Shown here in pieces: positions 62,311 through 64,000 of a DNA stretch of 64,000 nt (its first letter is position 1; each line of letters starts with the position of its first letter). The stretch covers positions 18,152-82,151 of the forward strand of contig NCEE01000014.1 of assembly GCA_002280555.1 (NCBI GenBank), written 5' to 3'. The position numbers and the translations under genes were made by a program. This DNA is from Sphingomonas sp. 32-62-10. Its GTDB lineage: Bacteria; Pseudomonadota; Alphaproteobacteria; Sphingomonadales; Sphingomonadaceae. Below the pieces are notes generated by a model. That model did no database searches. It was not told the origin of the DNA and saw only the letters and a program-made list of their open reading frames with translations.

Positions 62311-62598
62311 ATGCACCGTGCTCGACATATCATGGCATTGTTCGTGTCATTCGGCATCGCCATTGCACCGGTCGCCATGGCGAGTCCGGGCGATCCCGAA
62401 ACCACCACCATGGCCAAGCCCAAAAAGACGCTCGACCCGAACGAGACCATTTGTGTCAGCGAGCCTGAGCTGGGTAGCCGCCTCGTCAGGCACCGTACCT
62501 GCATGACGCGGGCGCAATGGGCCGAACGCCGGGCGGCGGATCGCCAGGCCGTCGAACGTGCTCAATCCGCCCCCTGCGTGCGCGGTGCGGGGTGCTGA
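62311..62598 (+). CDS. Small secreted Cys-containing protein
   Basis: 95 aa. A signal peptide (residues about 1-24, ending VAMASP) precedes a mature part of about 70 residues with four Cys: ETICVSEPELGSRLV, HRTCMTRAQWAERR and SAPCVRGAGC. The C...GSRL...C-x-TRAxW arrangement is one I associate with small sphingomonad secreted proteins of unknown role. It starts at ATG 62311 with AAGGAA upstream, 103 nt after the oxygenase gene. It contains no Tyr and few Asp/Asn residues. Confidence 0.7.
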   Translation: MHRARHIMALFVSFGIAIAPVAMASPGDPETTTMAKPKKTLDPNETICVSEPELGSRLVRHRTCMTRAQWAERRAADRQAVERAQSAPCVRGAGC

Positions 62599-62617
62599 TC
62601 ACCGGCGTCAGGTGATC
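62597..62617. repeat. Short hairpin between convergent gene ends
   Basis: GATCACC (62597-62603) pairs perfectly with GGTGATC (62611-62617) around a 7-nt loop that contains the clpB stop. It may help end transcription of both convergent genes; no T-tract is present. Confidence 0.35.
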
Positions 62618-64000
62618 GTCAGCCCCAGCGCGCCGTCGCCTTCGTTCACACTGATCGCCGCGCCGTCCTTCACGTCACCGCGCAGGATCAGGTCGGCGAG
62701 CGGGTCCTGCAGATAGCGCTGCACTGCGCGCTTCAGCGGCCGCGCCCCGTACACGGGATCATAGCCCACCCGGCCCAGCCAACTGCGTGCCCCATCGGTC
62801 AGGGAGATCGTCACCTTTCGTTCTGCAAGTAGCTTGCGCACCCGCTCGACCTGAATATCGACGATCGGTGCCATCTCGCTCTGCCCCAGCCGGTGGAACA
62901 GCACGATCTCGTCGAGACGGTTGAGGAATTCGGGGCGGAAATGCCCGCGCACAATCTCCATCACCTGCGGCTCGACCGAGGCTGCGGGTTCGCCGTCCGC
63001 CAGCGCGGTCAGATACTGGCTGCCCAGGTTCGACGTCAGCACGATGATCGTGTTGGTGAAATCGACCGTCCGGCCCTGCCCATCGGTCAACCTGCCGTCA
63101 TCAAGCACCTGGAGCAGGATGTTGAAGACATCACCGTGCGCCTTTTCGACCTCGTCGAACAGGATCACCTGATAGGGGCGACGGCGGACGGCCTCGGTCA
63201 GCACGCCGCCTTCCTCATAACCGACATAACCTGGAGGCGCGCCGATCAGCCGCGCGACCGCGTGCTTCTCCATGAACTCGCTCATGTCGATCCGCACCAT
63301 CGCGGACGGATCGTCGAACAGGAATTCGGCGAGCGCCTTGGTCAGCTCGGTTTTGCCGACGCCGGTTGGCCCGAGGAACAGGAAGCTGCCGAGCGGTCGA
63401 TTGGGGTCCTGCAATCCGGCGCGCGCACGGCGTACGGCGGTGGAAACCGCACGCACCGCCTCGGCCTGGCCAATCACGCGCTTCCCCAGCGCTTCTTCCA
63501 TCTGGAGCAATTTGGCACGCTCGCCCTCCATCATCCGGTCGACCGGAATGCCAGTCCAGCGGCTGACCACGCCGGCGATATCGTCCGCGGTCACTTCCTC
63601 ACGCAGCATTGCGCCTTCGGTTGCGCCCGCCGCTTCATCGAGCTGACGCTGCAGCTGCGGGATCGTGCCGTAAGATAGCTCGCCAGCGCGGGCGAGGTTG
63701 CCGCTGCGCTGCGCCTGTTCGAGCTCAAGCCGGGCCGCATCGAGTTGCTCCTTCAGCTTGGCCTCGGCCGAAATCTTGTCCTTTTCCGCTTGCCAGCGCT
63801 GCGTCAGTTCGGCCGATTGCTGCTCCAGATTGGCAAGCTCGCCCTCCAGCGTGGCCAGCCGCTCGCGCGACGCCGCATCGGTTTCGCGCTTCAATGCCTC
63901 GCGCTCAATCTTCAGCTGGATGATCCGCCGGTCGAGCGTTTCGATCTCTTCGGGCTTCGATTCCACCTCCATGCGGATCCGGCTCGCCGCTTCGTCCATC
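62608..64000 (-). CDS. clpB: ATP-dependent chaperone ClpB, N-terminal part cut by window edge
   Basis: The C-terminal 464 codons of ClpB, a disaggregase that works with DnaK. Visible: the middle coiled-coil region ([28 protein letters not shown] is its core, residues about 25-55 of the part seen), [17 protein letters not shown], the second AAA+ Walker A in [16 protein letters not shown] and Walker B in [24 protein letters not shown], arginine finger [13 protein letters not shown] and the C-terminal [14 protein letters not shown]. The frame runs past 64000; the ATG near the edge is internal, not the start. Confidence 0.95.
   Translation of the reverse strand, partial: MDEAASRIRMEVESKPEEIETLDRRIIQLKIEREALKRETDAASRERLATLEGELANLEQQSAELTQRWQAEKDKISAEAKLKEQLDAARLELEQAQRSGNLARAGELSYGTIPQLQRQLDEAAGATEGAMLREEVTADDIAGVVSRWTGIPVDRMMEGERAKLLQMEEALGKRVIGQAEAVRAVSTAVRRARAGLQDPNRPLGSFLFLGPTGVGKTELTKALAEFLFDDPSAMVRIDMSEFMEKHAVARLIGAPPGYVGYEEGGVLTEAVRRRPYQVILFDEVEKAHGDVFNILLQVLDDGRLTDGQGRTVDFTNTIIVLTSNLGSQYLTALADGEPAASVEPQVMEIVRGHFRPEFLNRLDEIVLFHRLGQSEMAPIVDIQVERVRKLLAERKVTISLTDGARSWLGRVGYDPVYGARPLKRAVQRYLQDPLADLILRGDVKDGAAISVNEGDGALGLTIT

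Noticed and set aside
62311..62598. The small secreted protein as the peptide substrate of the sulfotransferase/hydroxylase set
   Set aside because: It has no Tyr for sulfation and few Asp/Asn residues, it follows a 103-nt gap with its own ribosome site, and its C...GSRL...C-TRA-W pattern looks like a general sphingomonad secreted family. Not excluded, but unsupported.
1..64000. tRNA, rRNA, riboswitch and CRISPR elements
   Set aside because: Reading both strands I found no cloverleaf with TTCGA/T-loop context, no rRNA stretch, no recognisable riboswitch (for example no cobalamin box near the adenosyltransferase) and no repeat-spacer array. A covariance-model search would be needed to exclude small RNAs.

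Overview
The window is a GC-rich bacterial chromosome segment. Its content points to an alphaproteobacterium of the order Sphingomonadales, probably Sphingomonas or a close relative. The support is a sphingomonad-type small secreted protein (CC_3452 family), a DUF2093 protein, a long TonB-dependent receptor, a complete class I PHA synthase/phasin pair, egtB-egtD, many GTG/TTG starts, 1-4 nt gene overlaps, and dispersed palindromic intergenic repeats. I see no rRNA, tRNA, CRISPR array, transposase, integrase or phage gene, so this looks like ordinary chromosome with a few accessory patches.

Layout. 0-4.6 kb: a short-chain dehydrogenase divergent from a LysR regulator, an HNH endonuclease, glutamyl-Q tRNA(Asp) synthetase, a HIG1-type membrane protein and a PduO-type cobalamin adenosyltransferase. 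4.6-11.5 kb: egtB-egtD (ergothioneine), 3-hydroxybutyryl-CoA dehydrogenase plus a GlcG/HbpS-like protein, then a TMEM175-type channel and a NupC transporter on the minus strand, then a YhhQ-type queuosine-precursor transporter. Two sphingomonad-type inverted repeats lie at 10.3-10.4 and 11.6 kb. 12-15 kb: argB, then YggT, DUF167, folD and marC, tightly overlapping. 15-19.2 kb: an envelope-glycosylation island (GT-C-like membrane protein, GtrA flippase, methyltransferase, DPM/GtrB-like GT2). 19.3-20.7 kb: an AT-richer pair of unknown lipoproteins. 20.7-25.7 kb: bifunctional Rel/SpoT, a CC_3452 protein divergent from an HxlR regulator with several palindromes between them, a thioesterase and alaC. 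25.8-30.4 kb: phaC, phasin, clpS, murA. 30.4-38 kb (minus strand): M16 protease, a cystathionine gamma-synthase family enzyme, and the operon lgt-midA-GNAT-pgeF. 38-44 kb: acyl-CoA synthetase, an orphan molybdenum-hydroxylase large subunit, hemH, phaB. 44-54 kb: housekeeping genes (rpmB, tadA, a CBS/CorC transporter-like protein, purD divergent from xseA with overlapping start codons, DUF2093, M23 peptidase) and a lincosamide/aminoglycoside nucleotidyltransferase-like gene. 54-62.2 kb: a TonB-dependent receptor with a displaced C-terminus, followed by a three-gene translationally coupled set (TPR-sulfotransferase, aspartyl/asparaginyl beta-hydroxylase, TPR-2OG-Fe(II) oxygenase). The window ends inside clpB.

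How it fits together. PHA metabolism is spread over three places: phaB at 43 kb, phaC/phasin at 26-28 kb, and a 3-hydroxybutyryl-CoA dehydrogenase at 7 kb. The most interesting candidate for an undescribed system is the 54-62 kb locus. There, an outer-membrane receptor sits next to three enzymes that would be expected to sulfate and hydroxylate a common substrate. The receptor carries paired cysteines, and its last beta-strand is now in another reading frame.
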